This document shows positions 46,456 through 55,306 of a stretch of DNA of 64,000 nt, piece after piece. Positions within the stretch are counted from its first letter, which is position 1. Every line of letters starts with the position of its first letter. The notes beneath the pieces were generated by a model. That model searched no databases and was not told the origin of the DNA. It saw nothing but the letters and a program-made list of their open reading frames with translations. Position numbers and translations under genes: made by a program. Origin of the DNA: CAVQBC01 sp963848415 (GTDB lineage: Bacteria > Actinomycetota > Thermoleophilia > Solirubrobacterales > Solirubrobacteraceae); assembly GCA_963848415.1 (NCBI GenBank), contig CAWKDN010000001.1, positions 248,001 to 312,000 of the forward strand, in the 5' to 3' direction.

Positions 46456-47487
46456 TTGTATCCCGCCATCGCGCGCTCGCCCTCCTCCGCAATCACCAGC
46501 GTCGACGTCGCCCGCCGCGCCGGGGTGTCGCAGTCGACCGTCTCGCTCGTCCTGTCGGGCAAGGCGGCGGGGCGGGTGGCGAGCGCGACCGAGGCCAAGG
46601 TCCTGCGCGCGGTCCAGGAGCTGGGCTATCGGCCCAACCTGGCCGCGCGGGCGCTGCGCAGCGGCGCAGCCGGGGCCGTCGGGCTGATCGTCCCGGACGT
46701 GACCCATCCGTTCTTCGGCGGCGTGCTGCGCGGCGCCCAGCGGGCGGCGTGGGAGGCCGGCTACGCGGTGGTGATGGTCGACATCGCCAACGACGAGCGC
46801 TGGGAGATGGCGTCCTTCGAGGCGCTGCGGGCCGGGCCGCTGGACGGCTTCCTGCTCTTCGCCACCGACCCGCCGCCGCGCGTCCGCGGCGAGCGGGCCG
46901 AGCCGATGGTGCTCATCGACTCCGACGCCCGCGGGCTGCCGACGGTCAGCCACGACTCGGCCGGCGGCACCGAGGCGGCGATGGCCCACCTGCTCGCGCT
47001 CGGCCACCGGCGCTTCGGCCACCTGGCCAGCGCGATCGAGCGCTACGCGTTCCTCGAGCGCCGCGACGCGATCACCCGCTCGGTCGAGGCCGCGGGGATC
47101 GACCCGCTGGACGTTTGGCGGGTGACCACCTTCCTCTCGCCGGACGAGGCCTTCCGGGCGTCGCTCGAGCTGCTCGGCCGCGCGCCGCGGCCGACCGCGG
47201 TCTTCGCCGACGACGACGTGCTCGCGACCGGCGTCTACCGGGCGGCGCGCGAGCTCGGCCTGCGCATCCCGGACGACCTCTCGCTCGTCGGCTTCGACGA
47301 CCTCGCGTTCACCGAGGCGCTCTCGCCTCCGCTCACGACCGTGCGCATCGACGGTCCGCAGCTCGGGGCCACGGCCTTCGCCTCGCTGGCCGCCCGGATG
47401 GCGGGCCGGCGCACGCCGCGGCGGCGGATCCTGCCCGTCGAGCTGGTCGTGCGCGGCTCGACCGCGCCCCCACCCGCCGGAGCCTGA
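46456..47487 (+). CDS. LacI family transcriptional regulator
   Basis: A 343-residue repressor. HTH SVDVARRAGVSQSTVSLVLS at residues 13-32 with the minor-groove hinge RVASATEAKVLRAVQELGYR just after; then a periplasmic-binding-protein-like sensor domain (VGLIVPDVTHPFFGGVLRGA, TAVFADDDVLATGVYRAARE, VGFDDLAFTEALSPPLTTVR). TTG at 46456 is taken as start because no ATG or GTG lies in frame nearby and it gives a normal 12-residue lead. It is divergent from the GT2 gene but LacI proteins usually control sugar or nucleoside uptake, none of which is adjacent. Confidence 0.85.
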   Translation: MYPAIARSPSSAITSVDVARRAGVSQSTVSLVLSGKAAGRVASATEAKVLRAVQELGYRPNLAARALRSGAAGAVGLIVPDVTHPFFGGVLRGAQRAAWEAGYAVVMVDIANDERWEMASFEALRAGPLDGFLLFATDPPPRVRGERAEPMVLIDSDARGLPTVSHDSAGGTEAAMAHLLALGHRRFGHLASAIERYAFLERRDAITRSVEAAGIDPLDVWRVTTFLSPDEAFRASLELLGRAPRPTAVFADDDVLATGVYRAARELGLRIPDDLSLVGFDDLAFTEALSPPLTTVRIDGPQLGATAFASLAARMAGRRTPRRRILPVELVVRGSTAPPPAGA

Positions 47488-47502
47488 CAACCCCGCGGCG
47501 GC

Positions 47503-47691
47503 TCAGGCGCCGTGCGAGCCGTCGCCGTTGGCGCCGCTCGCCGCCGGCGGCAGCGGCCGCAGCTCCGGCGGGACGGGGCGCGGCGCGCGCGTCGGCGGCG
47601 GCGGCGCGCGCCAGCGCGGGACGAGCCGCTGGCGCGTCCCCCGCCAGCGGCTCTGCACGCCCGGGCTCGGACGGCGCGGCGGCGTCCTCAT
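47503..47691 (-). CDS. Possible small Arg/Pro-rich protein
   Basis: A 62-residue frame rich in arginine and proline (RWRGTRQRLVPRWRAPPPP). It would be dismissed as noise except that TAGCCT (47703-47698) stands 6 bases before the ATG, the same spacing as at other predicted leaderless starts. No family recognised. Confidence 0.35.
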   Translation of the reverse strand: MRTPPRRPSPGVQSRWRGTRQRLVPRWRAPPPPTRAPRPVPPELRPLPPAASGANGDGSHGA

Positions 47692-47697
47692 GCACCG

Positions 47698-47703
47698 AGG
47701 CTA
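47698..47703 (-). promoter_or_regulatory. -10-like element TAGCCT, minus strand
   Basis: TAGCCT reads toward the small Arg/Pro-rich frame and is 6 bases from its ATG at 47691. Identical in sequence to the element at 44923. Confidence 0.3.
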
Positions 47704-47791
47704 GACCGCCGCCGCGGAGCCGTGATCGGCCAGTCGGTCCTGTGCGCGCGACCGGCGGTCCAAGCGAAGCGGGGCGTACGGGTACCTCCCC

Positions 47792-47820
47792 TTGCAGCCG
47801 TCCGGAAGGCGGCGTACGAT
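47792..47820 (+). promoter_or_regulatory. Promoter of the BMP-like gene
   Basis: TTGCAG (47792-47797), 17-base spacer, TACGAT (47815-47820), ATG at 47828. The start region is full of ACGTA half-sites, including the palindrome ATACGTAT (47822-47829), a possible operator over the start codon. Confidence 0.5.
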
Positions 47821-47827
47821 CATACGT

Positions 47828-48241
47828 ATGACTTCGATACGTACCACCCTTCAGTCGCATCTCGGGTGGGCCGTCGCCGCGGTTGCGCTGACGCTGCTCG
47901 CAGCCTCGGTCGCCTCGGCCGCCGTATTGCCGTCGGCCGGCCCCGCCGGCGAGCGGCCGCACGTCGGCGTGGTCGTTGCCGCCGGCGACGCGGCGGCGGT
48001 CGGCGCGGCCCGGCGCGCCGTCACCCGGACTGCGGGCGGCGAGCTGCGGATCGCCCGCTCGGTCACCGAGCAGCGCTCGGCGCTGATCGCCCTCGCCGAG
48101 CGGGGCGCGACCACGATCGTCACGGTCGGCCTCGACACGCCCGGCACGGCGGCGACCATCCAGCGACGCCGCCCCGCGACGCGGATCGTGGCGGTCGATC
48201 CCGCCGCCGCGGGGTCGGTCGAGCGAGCGCTGGCCGGCTAG
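47828..48241 (+). CDS. Exported protein resembling one lobe of a BMP-type binding protein
   Basis: A 137-residue protein with a signal peptide (LGWAVAAVALTLLAASVASA). The mature part HVGVVVAAGDAAAVGAARRA, RGATTIVTVGLDTPGTAATI and ATRIVAVDPAAAGSVERALA looks like the first half of a BMP/purine-binding lipoprotein fold, where such strands hold a ligand between two lobes. It has only about 100 mature residues and no lipobox cysteine, so it is truncated relative to the family or a genuine one-lobe protein. ATG fixed by the -10 at 47815. Low certainty on homology. Confidence 0.6.
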   Translation: MTSIRTTLQSHLGWAVAAVALTLLAASVASAAVLPSAGPAGERPHVGVVVAAGDAAAVGAARRAVTRTAGGELRIARSVTEQRSALIALAERGATTIVTVGLDTPGTAATIQRRRPATRIVAVDPAAAGSVERALAG

Positions 48242-49200
48242 CCCCGCTGGTCGGCAAGAACCGTGACCGTGGGGTTGACGCGGTGCCGGGCCTGGCGGGC
48301 GCCGACCAGCAGCAGGACGTTGGCGAGCAGGAGGATCGGCCAGGGCGTCTGCAAGAGGACCACGGCGTCGACCACGGTCCACGTCCCCAGCGTCCAGGCG
48401 ACGAACGGCGGAGGCGTGATGCCGCGGCGGTCGAGCCACAGCACCAGCAGGCCGACCACGATGAGCGGCACGCCGAAGCTGTCCACGCTCAGCCACAGCG
48501 CGCTGTTGGCAGGGCTCATGTCCGAGAGGTCGTCTCCCCACAGCTCCCCGCTGAACCACGCGCCGGCGTGGCGTGCGGCGCCCTCCACCGTCAGGGCGCC
48601 CAGGGTGTGCGCGGCCCCGTAGAAGACCATGAGCCGACCAGCCCACTTGATCGTCTGAGCTCTCCTCTCTCCGCGCGCTGGGCGCCACCGGCGGAGAAGC
48701 CTCGCCGCCGCGGGAAGAACGGCGCGCTGCAGCGCAGGCGGCGGCGAGCACATCACCGTCTCGTCGCTGAAGCGCAGCGCGAACTCGCTCAGCCAGGCCG
48801 CTCCAGCCAGGCCCGTCGGCAGGTTGCGGGCGGTGTAGAGATCCTCGCGCGCGGCCCGGGCGCTCTCGGTCAGGAACGCCTGCAGCCGTCCCGCGGGGGC
48901 CACCTCGGTGCGCAGGTGCGCCACGGCGTCGCTGGCGTTCTTCAGCTCGTGGCGGACGCCCCGGGCCACGACGACAGGGTCGCCCTCGGCGGTGAGGTCG
49001 CTCCAGCGGCCGTCGATCTTCACTTCCGCGCTGCCCTCGAGCACCTCCCAACGCTCTTCGAGCGTGGGATGGACGTGCTCGGGCAGGTGTCCGCCGGGCT
49101 CGAGCCGGGTGAACACCCACAGGCTGTCGCCCTCGATCTCGAACCGGAAGGAGACGCGGTGGACCGGGTCGTGGATGCTCTCGGTCGTGCTCGCCGTCAT
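48238..49200 (-). CDS. Cupin fused to a three-helix membrane domain
   Basis: A 320-residue protein. Residues 1-110 are a cupin: GGHLPEHVHPTLEERWEVLE (G-x5-H-x-H-x3-E) and ARGVRHELKNASD supply the usual metal histidines and glutamate. Residues 115-175 are a helical linker. From about 190 three or four helices follow (WAGRLMVFYGAAHTLGALTV, LIVVGLLVLWLD, WPILLLANVLLLVGA) resembling small DUF6463-like membrane proteins. ATG overlaps the Ddn-like gene's stop. The combination suggests a membrane-tethered cupin sensor or enzyme. Confidence 0.75.
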   Translation of the reverse strand: MTASTTESIHDPVHRVSFRFEIEGDSLWVFTRLEPGGHLPEHVHPTLEERWEVLEGSAEVKIDGRWSDLTAEGDPVVVARGVRHELKNASDAVAHLRTEVAPAGRLQAFLTESARAAREDLYTARNLPTGLAGAAWLSEFALRFSDETVMCSPPPALQRAVLPAAARLLRRWRPARGERRAQTIKWAGRLMVFYGAAHTLGALTVEGAARHAGAWFSGELWGDDLSDMSPANSALWLSVDSFGVPLIVVGLLVLWLDRRGITPPPFVAWTLGTWTVVDAVVLLQTPWPILLLANVLLLVGARQARHRVNPTVTVLADQRG

Positions 49201-49742
49201 CGGTCGAACCTCTCGGTGAGGAGGGATGTCGTTCTCCCGGCCCGGGCGAGGCCGGTGGGCTCGAGGACGACGATCGGCAGCGGCCGGCGGGTGCGGCGCT
49301 GGTAGTGGTCGATCGGAGCGACGGTGGCCAGGCGCTGCCAGAGCTGCTGGTGCTCGGTGCCGGCGGCGATCCGAGGCCTGACGTTCCGGCGCTGGCTGTC
49401 CAGGACGGCGACGCCCTGTCCGGCGGCCTGGAGGTTGAGCCACCAGGCGGGGGCTCGATCGGCGCCGGCGTTGGCGGGAACGATCACCAGGTCATCGCCG
49501 TGGGAGAGGTAGGCGAGCGGCGTCGCGCGCGGCCTGCCGGTGCGCCGGCCGACGGTCTCGAGGACGAGGATGGAGGCGCCGAACCAGCGCGCCAGCGGGC
49601 CGCTCTGCGCGCGCAGGAACAAGGCGCCGTGCACCGCGGTGATGTGGCGCGTCAGCTTTGGCATCTGCAGCGCGAGATCACCGAGCGGTGTCGGGGCGCC
49701 GCGTGCCAGGCCACCGGCGGGGGCGGCCAGGAGAGGACTCAC
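49197..49742 (-). CDS. F420-dependent Ddn-like nitroreductase/quinone reductase family protein
   Basis: A 181-residue split-barrel protein. ILVLETVGRRTGRPRATPLA, YLSHGDDLVIVPANAG and PAWWLNLQAAGQGVAVLD are the core of the deazaflavin (F420)-dependent reductase family (Ddn). ATG of the following cupin gene overlaps its stop, so the pair is one operon. GTG at 49742 chosen as the first start after the upstream stop region; the true start might be an internal methionine before the conserved core. It could reduce quinones or unsaturated small molecules. Confidence 0.75.
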   Translation of the reverse strand: MSPLLAAPAGGLARGAPTPLGDLALQMPKLTRHITAVHGALFLRAQSGPLARWFGASILVLETVGRRTGRPRATPLAYLSHGDDLVIVPANAGADRAPAWWLNLQAAGQGVAVLDSQRRNVRPRIAAGTEHQQLWQRLATVAPIDHYQRRTRRPLPIVVLEPTGLARAGRTTSLLTERFDR

Positions 49743-49930
49743 GCCGGCACCTCCTCGCGTGCGGCCGGCACGCCGCCGGCAGCGGTGATGAGCGTATGGA
49801 TCCGCCGTGGCCGGGTGGCGCAGGCGATGGTCGGGAGCGTCATGGTGCGTCCGAAGGTACGGGCGCCTGGGCGCGAGAACGTCGGCCTGCGGTCGCGATC
49901 GTCTGTAGGCCCGCGGGACTACCGCGCCGC

Positions 49931-50593
49931 TCAACGTCGGGGCGCGACCAGTCCGCTGTCGTAGGCGAAGATCACCAGTTGCACCCGGTCGCGCACGTCG
50001 AGCTTCGCGCGCAGCCGGCCGAGGTAGGTCTTCACCGTCGCCTCCGCGATGTGCAGGGCGGCCGCGATCTCCGCGTTCGAGCGCCCGCGGGCGACCTCCA
50101 GCAGGATCGAGCGCTCGCGGTCGCTCAAGGTCGCCAGCCGCGCATCGTCGAGCGGCGCGTCCGGCAGCGTGCTCGCGACGTGCTCGAGCAGCCGGCGGGT
50201 CGCGGTCGGTGCCACGATCGCGTCGCCGGACGCGACCGCCCGGATCGCCGCCAGCAGCTCCTCCGGATCGGCGTTCTTCAGCAGGAAGCCGCTGGCGCCG
50301 GCGCGCAGTGCCGGGAACACGTACTCGTCGAGGTCGAACGTGGTCAGGACGATCACCCGCGGGCCGGCGTCCCCGTCGCGCTCGATCAGCGCCTTCGTCG
50401 CGGCGACGCCGTCGAGTCGCGGCATGCGGACGTCCATCAGCGCGACGTCGGCGGTGGTGACCGCGAGACGCTCGAGCGCCTCGCGGCCGTCCTCGGCCTC
50501 GCCGACCACCGTCATGTCGGGCTGGGAGTCGATCACCATCCGCAGACCGGCGCGGACGAGCGCCTGGTCGTCGACCACGAAGACGCGGGTCAC
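49931..50593 (-). CDS. NarL/LuxR family response regulator
   Basis: A 220-residue two-component regulator. The receiver domain (residues 1-120) has the acidic pair in VFVVDDQALVRAG, phospho-acceptor aspartate in DVALMDVRMPRLDG, threonine in VIVLTTFDLDEY and lysine in SGFLLKNADPEEL. The C-terminal HTH is LSDRERSILLEVARGRSNAE with VKTYLGRLRAKLDVRDRVQL. GTG at 50593 overlaps the kinase stop. Target genes not obvious; the Ddn/cupin operon directly downstream on the same strand is a candidate. Confidence 0.9.
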   Translation of the reverse strand: MTRVFVVDDQALVRAGLRMVIDSQPDMTVVGEAEDGREALERLAVTTADVALMDVRMPRLDGVAATKALIERDGDAGPRVIVLTTFDLDEYVFPALRAGASGFLLKNADPEELLAAIRAVASGDAIVAPTATRRLLEHVASTLPDAPLDDARLATLSDRERSILLEVARGRSNAEIAAALHIAEATVKTYLGRLRAKLDVRDRVQLVIFAYDSGLVAPRR

Positions 50594-51778
50594 GCTCGCA
50601 GCTCCGCGACGTCGCCCGCGGGCGCCGGCAGCCGCGCGCGGACCTCGTAGCCGCCGCCCGCTCGCGGTCCGGCCTGCAACGTCCCGCCGTGCAGCGCGAC
50701 GCGCTCGCGCATCCCCGCCAGACCGTGCCCCCGGCCGTCGCCGGCGGCGATCGCGCGCCCGTCGTCGCGGACCGTGAGCTCGACCTCCGCATCGAGGTAG
50801 CGCAGCACCACCGCCACGCGCCGCGGCGAGTCCGCGTGCCTGAGCGCGTTGGTCAGCGCCTCCTGCGCCACCCGGTGGACGCACGTCTGCACCTCCCCCG
50901 GCAGCTCGCGCGGCGCGCCCTCGACCTCCATCTCGACCGGCAGGCCCGCGCCGCCGAGCCGGCGGACGAGGCCCGGCAGATCGCCGCCCTCCTCGCCCGT
51001 CCGCAGGACGCCGAGCAACCGGCGCATCTGGGCCAGCGCGTCCCGTCCGGTCTCGGCGATCTGCGCCAGCGCTCGACTCGCCGCGCCCGGATCCTCGGGG
51101 GCGGCGTAGCGGCCGCCGTCGGCCTGGGCGACCATCACCGCCAGCGAGTGCGCCACCACGTCGTGCAGCTCGCGCGCGATCCGCGCCCGCTCCTGCGCCG
51201 CCCCGATCTCCGCCTGCTGGTCGCGCTCGATCTCCAGCGCCGCCAGCCGGTCGCGGCGGCTGACCCGCCGGTCGCCGAGCAGCGCCGCCACCAGCGTGTA
51301 GCTGGTCACGACGGCGGTCCCGACCACGAAGCTGCCGAGGATGCCGGGGAACGACGCTCGTGCTGACATCACCGCGCCACCCACGAGCGCGACGCCCAGT
51401 CCGACCCGCTTGAGCCGCCCGGGACCGTGCACGACCAGGAAGTAGAGCGCCACCAGCGGCGCCAGGTCGGCCACCAGCACGTGGTCGGTGATCGCGAGCT
51501 GGACCAGGCACGCCGCCATCACCAGAGCGAAGACCGCGACCGGGGCCCGCGGCCCGAAGGGCAGCGGGGCGACCAGCGCCAGCGACACGAACGACCTCCG
51601 CGGTCGTCGGCGCGACCGACGTCTCGTAGGAGAACAGCCGACCCGAGATCAGCTCGCCCGCCACGAGCAGCACCGTGACCGCGGCGACCAGGTGATCGCC
51701 CGCAAACTGGTGACGATCGAACCAGCGGTTGAGCCGAGCGAGCAGACGGCCAGCATACGCCCGCGTAGCGCTCGTCAT
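50590..51778 (-). CDS. NarL-type sensor histidine kinase (HisKA_3), one frameshift
   Basis: About 396 residues with an N-terminal membrane domain of several helices, HisKA_3 phosphoacceptor ARIARELHDVVAHSLAVMVA, and the ATPase domain (QEALTNALRHADSPRRVAVV, DDGRAIAAGDGRGHGLAGM). The first 62 residues (LVAAVTVLLVAGELISGRLF) read in another frame that meets the main frame near 51590 at GAGGTCGTTCGTG; one base change joins them. Cognate kinase of the overlapping LuxR regulator. The sensed signal is unknown; there is no extracellular domain of note. Confidence 0.8.
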
Positions 51779-51828
51779 CCGTCGGACTCGGAAGCCTGCC
51801 CGGGCGGCGGGAGCAGTACCGTGCCGCC

Positions 51829-52230
51829 ATGTCCCGACTGGCCGTGGTCGGCCAACGCGTACTCCCAGCTGCTGGCCGGCCGCCATCGCTCGTCGGTCGC
51901 TCACGACCAGAAGCGTGACTTCCTGGCGTGCTCCGGCGACACCACCGCCGACGCTGCCCTATCGGGCTGTTCGCCAACGAGCGCCGGCTCCTCGACGACG
52001 CCGCCGACCGCCTCGACGCCGTCCTCGCCTCCGTCGCCCGCGTGCGCGGCTTCCGCTTCGTCGATCCGCGTGCCGCGTTCGCCGCGCACGGGCTGTGCTC
52101 GCCCGAACGCTGGATCAACCCGTTCGTGCGCGAGGAGGGCGCGATCAAGGGCTCCTTCCACCCCAACGTCGCCGGTCAGCGAGCGCTCGCCGACCTCCTC
52201 GCGGCCACGAACCCCGACGTGTTCCGGTGA
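51829..52230 (+). pseudogene. SGNH/GDSL hydrolase remnant
   Basis: A piece of an actinobacterial SGNH esterase. An early segment WSANAYSQLLAGRH and FLACSGDTT reads in one frame. The C-terminal part FANERRLLDDAADRLDAVLA, GLCSPERWINPFV and SFHPNVAGQRALADLL (His of the D-x-x-H block) reads in another. The N-terminal GDS nucleophile block and the central third are missing, so it is internally deleted as well as frameshifted. Probably a decayed secreted lipase/esterase. Confidence 0.6.
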
Positions 52231-52296
52231 GGGGCACCCGTGGACGCGCCCGCACCTCGGAGGGGTGCGCCTGGAGGCGAGCCGGTCTCCGGGCGC

Positions 52297-53007
52297 TCAG
52301 CCGCCGCCGCGAGCGCCGCGGGCGCGGCAGGCCAGCACGTCCATCGCCGCGCTGAGCTGCGCCGCGTCCAGCGCCGCGCCCGGCAGCGGCTCGCCGGCCG
52401 CCTCGGGGCGCAGGCCGGCCATGACCAGCGCGAGATGACGCCGCCAGAACTCGGGCGCGACGTCGACGGTCGACTCCACGATCCGGCCCGTTCCCCACAG
52501 CAGCGGGGCGATGTCGGTGGCAGAGAGGTCGGCGCGCAGCCGGCCGGTGCTGCGCCCGCGCTCGATCAGCGCCTCCAACAGCGGCAGCACGCGGGCGCGC
52601 GAGGCGGCCAGGCCCGGCTCGTCGCGACGGCGGGCGAGGAGGATGTCCTTGAAGCCGCGGTCGGCGGCCTGCCAGGCGACCATCTGGACGAGGAAGGCCT
52701 CGAGCCCGCGCCACGCGTCGGGCTCCTCGAGCGCCGCCTGCAGCAGCGCCACCACGCCGTCGATCCGGTCGGCGAGGATCGCGTCGATCAGCGCGTCCTT
52801 GGTCGGGAAGCGGCGGTACAGCGTGCCCATCCCGACGCCCGCCCGGCGCGCGATCTCGTCCACGCCGACCTCGAGCCCCTGCTCGGAGAAGGCGGCCCGG
52901 GCGGCGGCGAGGATCCGCTCCCGGTTCTCGCGGGCGTCGCGTCGCAGCGGGCGCGACGGGGCGCCGTCGAGCAGGGGACCGGCGGGAGGCGATCCGGGAT
53001 CCGGCAT
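52297..53007 (-). CDS. TetR family transcriptional regulator
   Basis: A 236-residue repressor with HTH VDEIARRAGVGMGTLYRRFP near residues 45-65 and a TetR_C-type ligand domain (WRGLEAFLVQMVAWQAADRG, LRADLSATDIAPLLWGTGRI). The N-terminus carries an extra proline-rich 20 residues. ATG fixed by TACACT 8 bases upstream. A palindrome at its -35 position suggests autoregulation. The genes it controls besides itself are not evident; the convergent SGNH remnant and the upstream infA are unlikely targets. Confidence 0.88.
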   Translation of the reverse strand: MPDPGSPPAGPLLDGAPSRPLRRDARENRERILAAARAAFSEQGLEVGVDEIARRAGVGMGTLYRRFPTKDALIDAILADRIDGVVALLQAALEEPDAWRGLEAFLVQMVAWQAADRGFKDILLARRRDEPGLAASRARVLPLLEALIERGRSTGRLRADLSATDIAPLLWGTGRIVESTVDVAPEFWRRHLALVMAGLRPEAAGEPLPGAALDAAQLSAAMDVLACRARGARGGG

Positions 53008-53015
53008 CTAGCGAG

Positions 53016-53055
53016 AGTGTAGCCCGGATGCGGAGATGCGGAGCGAATGCTCCGC
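53016..53055 (-). promoter_or_regulatory. Promoter and operator of the second tetR gene
   Basis: TACACT (53021-53016) is the -10. A perfect palindrome GCGGAG-CGAATG-CTCCGC (53038-53055) covers the -35 position, and a tandem ATGCGGAG repeat (53028-53043) provides another half-site. Typical of TetR autoregulation. Confidence 0.6.
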
Positions 53056-53067
53056 TTCAACGCGTGA

Positions 53068-53286
53068 CTACCGGTAGCGGTAGATCAGGCGTCCGCGGGT
53101 GAGGTCGTACGGGGAGACCTCGACGCGCACGCGGTCGCCCGGGTTGACCCGGATGCGGTGGCGGCGCATCTTGCCCGCCATGTGGGCGAGCACCTGGTGG
53201 CCGACGTCAAGGTCGACCCGGAACATCAGGTTGGGCAGGGCCTCGGTGACCTCGCCCTCGACTTCGAGCTTCTGCTCGACTGCCAT
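53068..53286 (-). CDS. infA: Translation initiation factor IF-1
   Basis: A 72-residue OB-fold protein: VEGEVTEALPNLMFRVDLDV, HQVLAHMAGKMRRHRIRVNP, GDRVRVEVSPYDLTRGRLIY, ending RYR, closely following the IF-1 consensus. ATG at 53286 has a full AGGAGGT site. It stands alone between a tetR and a glucanase, not in the usual ribosomal-protein/secY region, so it may be a second, paralogous copy. A TAGAAT element (53394-53389) gives a leader of about 95 bases. Confidence 0.93.
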   Translation of the reverse strand: MAVEQKLEVEGEVTEALPNLMFRVDLDVGHQVLAHMAGKMRRHRIRVNPGDRVRVEVSPYDLTRGRLIYRYR

Positions 53287-53290
53287 AGGC

Positions 53291-53297
53291 ACCTCCT
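53291..53297 (-). promoter_or_regulatory. Consensus ribosome binding site of infA
   Basis: AGGAGGT four bases before the ATG, the best Shine-Dalgarno in the window and in contrast with the many leaderless genes. Confidence 0.75.
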
Positions 53298-53404
53298 GGA
53301 GAGGGGGAAATCGATTGGGCGCGCGGTCCGCTGTCGCGCGCCCGGGAACGTCTGGCCGCCGGAGAGCGGCCGCTTGAACCCGCAATCAATTCTAGCGGGG
53401 CGCC

Positions 53405-55209
53405 TCACTCGCAGCTGTCGGACCGCTCTTCCGCCTCCCTGGGCCGCTGACAGCGGTCGATTCCCTCTCCTCCGGCCTGGAAGTCGGTCCCCGGCCCGCC
53501 CGTGAGGCGATCGCCGCCCGGGCCGGCCGAGAGCACGTCGTCGCCCCGGCCGGCCGCCAGCTCGTCGGCGTCCTCGCCGCCGTAGAGCGTGTCGTCGCCG
53601 GGACCGCCGCGCAGCCGGTCGCGCCCGGCGTCGCCGAAGAGCGCGTCGTCCCCCCGCGACCCTCGAGCAGGTCCCCGCCGCCGAGCCCGCAGATCACGTC
53701 GTCGCCGCGCGTCCCGCGCAGCCGGTCCGCGCGCGGCGTGCCGGTGATCGTGCAGCCGCGCGGGTCGCTGTTGAACTCCTCGATCCCGACCAGCGGGCGG
53801 ACCGTGCGCTCCGTGGCCCGAGTGACGAAGGCGCGGCGCAGCACGTCGCCGCCGAGCGCGTTGCCGATCGCGGCCATGATCATCCCCTGGTCGAGCGAGA
53901 GGTAGTACTCGGACACGACGCCCGAGTCGACGTTGACGGTGTCGCGGAAGCCCCACGGCCCGTAGAGCCCGGGGTAGTCGCGCTCGAGGCGCTCCAGGTT
54001 CGCGAGCGTCTCGCCGGGCGCCCAGCGCAGGGCCAGGAAGGCCGCGTGCGGGGTGACGACGCCGTTGGTGTAGGCGGACGGCGGCGGGTCGGGCTTCGGC
54101 TCGCGCCCCGGGCAGCCGGGGTAGCCGCGGTCCACCAACGTCCGGTCCTCGTTGGACGGGTTGCCGTTCGGGTCCATGCCGATGGCGTCGACACCGTAGG
54201 CCGCGTAGCCGCCCTCCGGGACGTTGGCGGGCGAGAAGCCCCACGTCCCGTAGGCCGCCTCGATCAGCCCGTGGTGGATCTGGGCGCGCACCGTCAGCGG
54301 GTGGTTCGGGCCCCAGCTGCCGGGCCCCCACTCCTCCTCGGGCAAGAACAGCGCGGGCATCAGCGCCTCGAACATGCTGCCGCCCCACGACGGTGTCACG
54401 CGCGTGCCGTCGTACGGGTAGGCGCCCTCGTAGACGCTCTGGCCGAGGTAGGTCCGCGTGAAGCCGATCGGCCGCGTCTCGACCTCCGGCACGCACGAGT
54501 CGGGGAAGGAGCGGTACGCGCCGTAGTAGTGGCGCGGCGGCAGCTCGCCCTTCTCGATCCCGATGTAGCTCGCGATCCGGCTCTCGGAGACGATCGTGTC
54601 GTAGCAGCAGGGCGCGTCGCCGGTCCCGGGCGCGTAGTGGAAGAGGATCCGGTTGACCTCCGGCCGGTAGTAGAAGCCGAAGTTCATCGTCTCGAAGAGC
54701 CGCTGGGCCCGGGCGCGCAGCTCGGGCACGCGGCTCGCCGCCACGCGCAGCCCGACGGCGAGCCAGCCGTTGTCGACCGAGGAGAGGATCGGCTCCAGCG
54801 GCGCGCCGGTCGGCGGCCAGATCGTCAGCTTCTCCCCCGTGCGATGGTCGTACCAGTTGTAGAACTGGCCGCTCGGGTCGTGGCGCTCCATCCGCTCGAG
54901 CGTCGTCATCGTCGCGCCCAGCCGGTCGACCGTCTCGGCGTGGCCGATGATGCCCAGCCGCTCGGCCACCAGCGCGCTCCACATGTACGCGCCGATGTTC
55001 GTGGTCGAGGTCTGCACGCTGCGCGTGCCGTCGGCCTTCAGCGCGTCCGCCGGCAGCCCGCTCTGCGCGTCGGTCATCGCCACGAAGGACGCCCACGTGC
55101 CCTCGGCGTAGCGGTGCAGCGGCGCCCCGGACGTCGCCGCCGCCTCTGCCGCCGCCGGTATGGATAGGGCAATCGCGCACGCGAGCGCGAGACCCAGCGA
55201 TCTCCGCAT
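53405..55209 (-). CDS. Secreted GH144-type glucanase with RTX-like tail, one frameshift
   Basis: About 600 residues: signal peptide (LGLALACAIALSIPAAAEAA), then a glycoamylase/GH144 catalytic domain (ILSSVDNGWLAVGLRVAASR, ASYIGIEKGELPPRHYYGAY, TPSWGGSMFEALMPALFLPE, VDSGVVSEYYLSLDQGMIMA). A C-terminal run of hemolysin-type repeats follows (GTPRADRLRGTRGDDVICGL, then GGPGDDTLYGGEDADELAAG). GH144 enzymes are endo-beta-1,2-glucanases. A frame break in the C6 run near 53652 interrupts the repeats; in the restored frame they continue to a stop at 53405. Start fixed by GGGAGGAGTC before the ATG at 55209. It is divergent from a secreted GH3 enzyme, together a plausible beta-1,2-glucan degradation pair. 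Confidence 0.8.
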
Positions 55210-55306
55210 GACTCCTCCCTGACCCGGGTTGGCGGCCATTGTGCCAATCGTCACGCGTTTGAGGAATACTGCCCGCGTCAGGGTCAGCTGCAGGAGGGAG
55301 AGGTCG

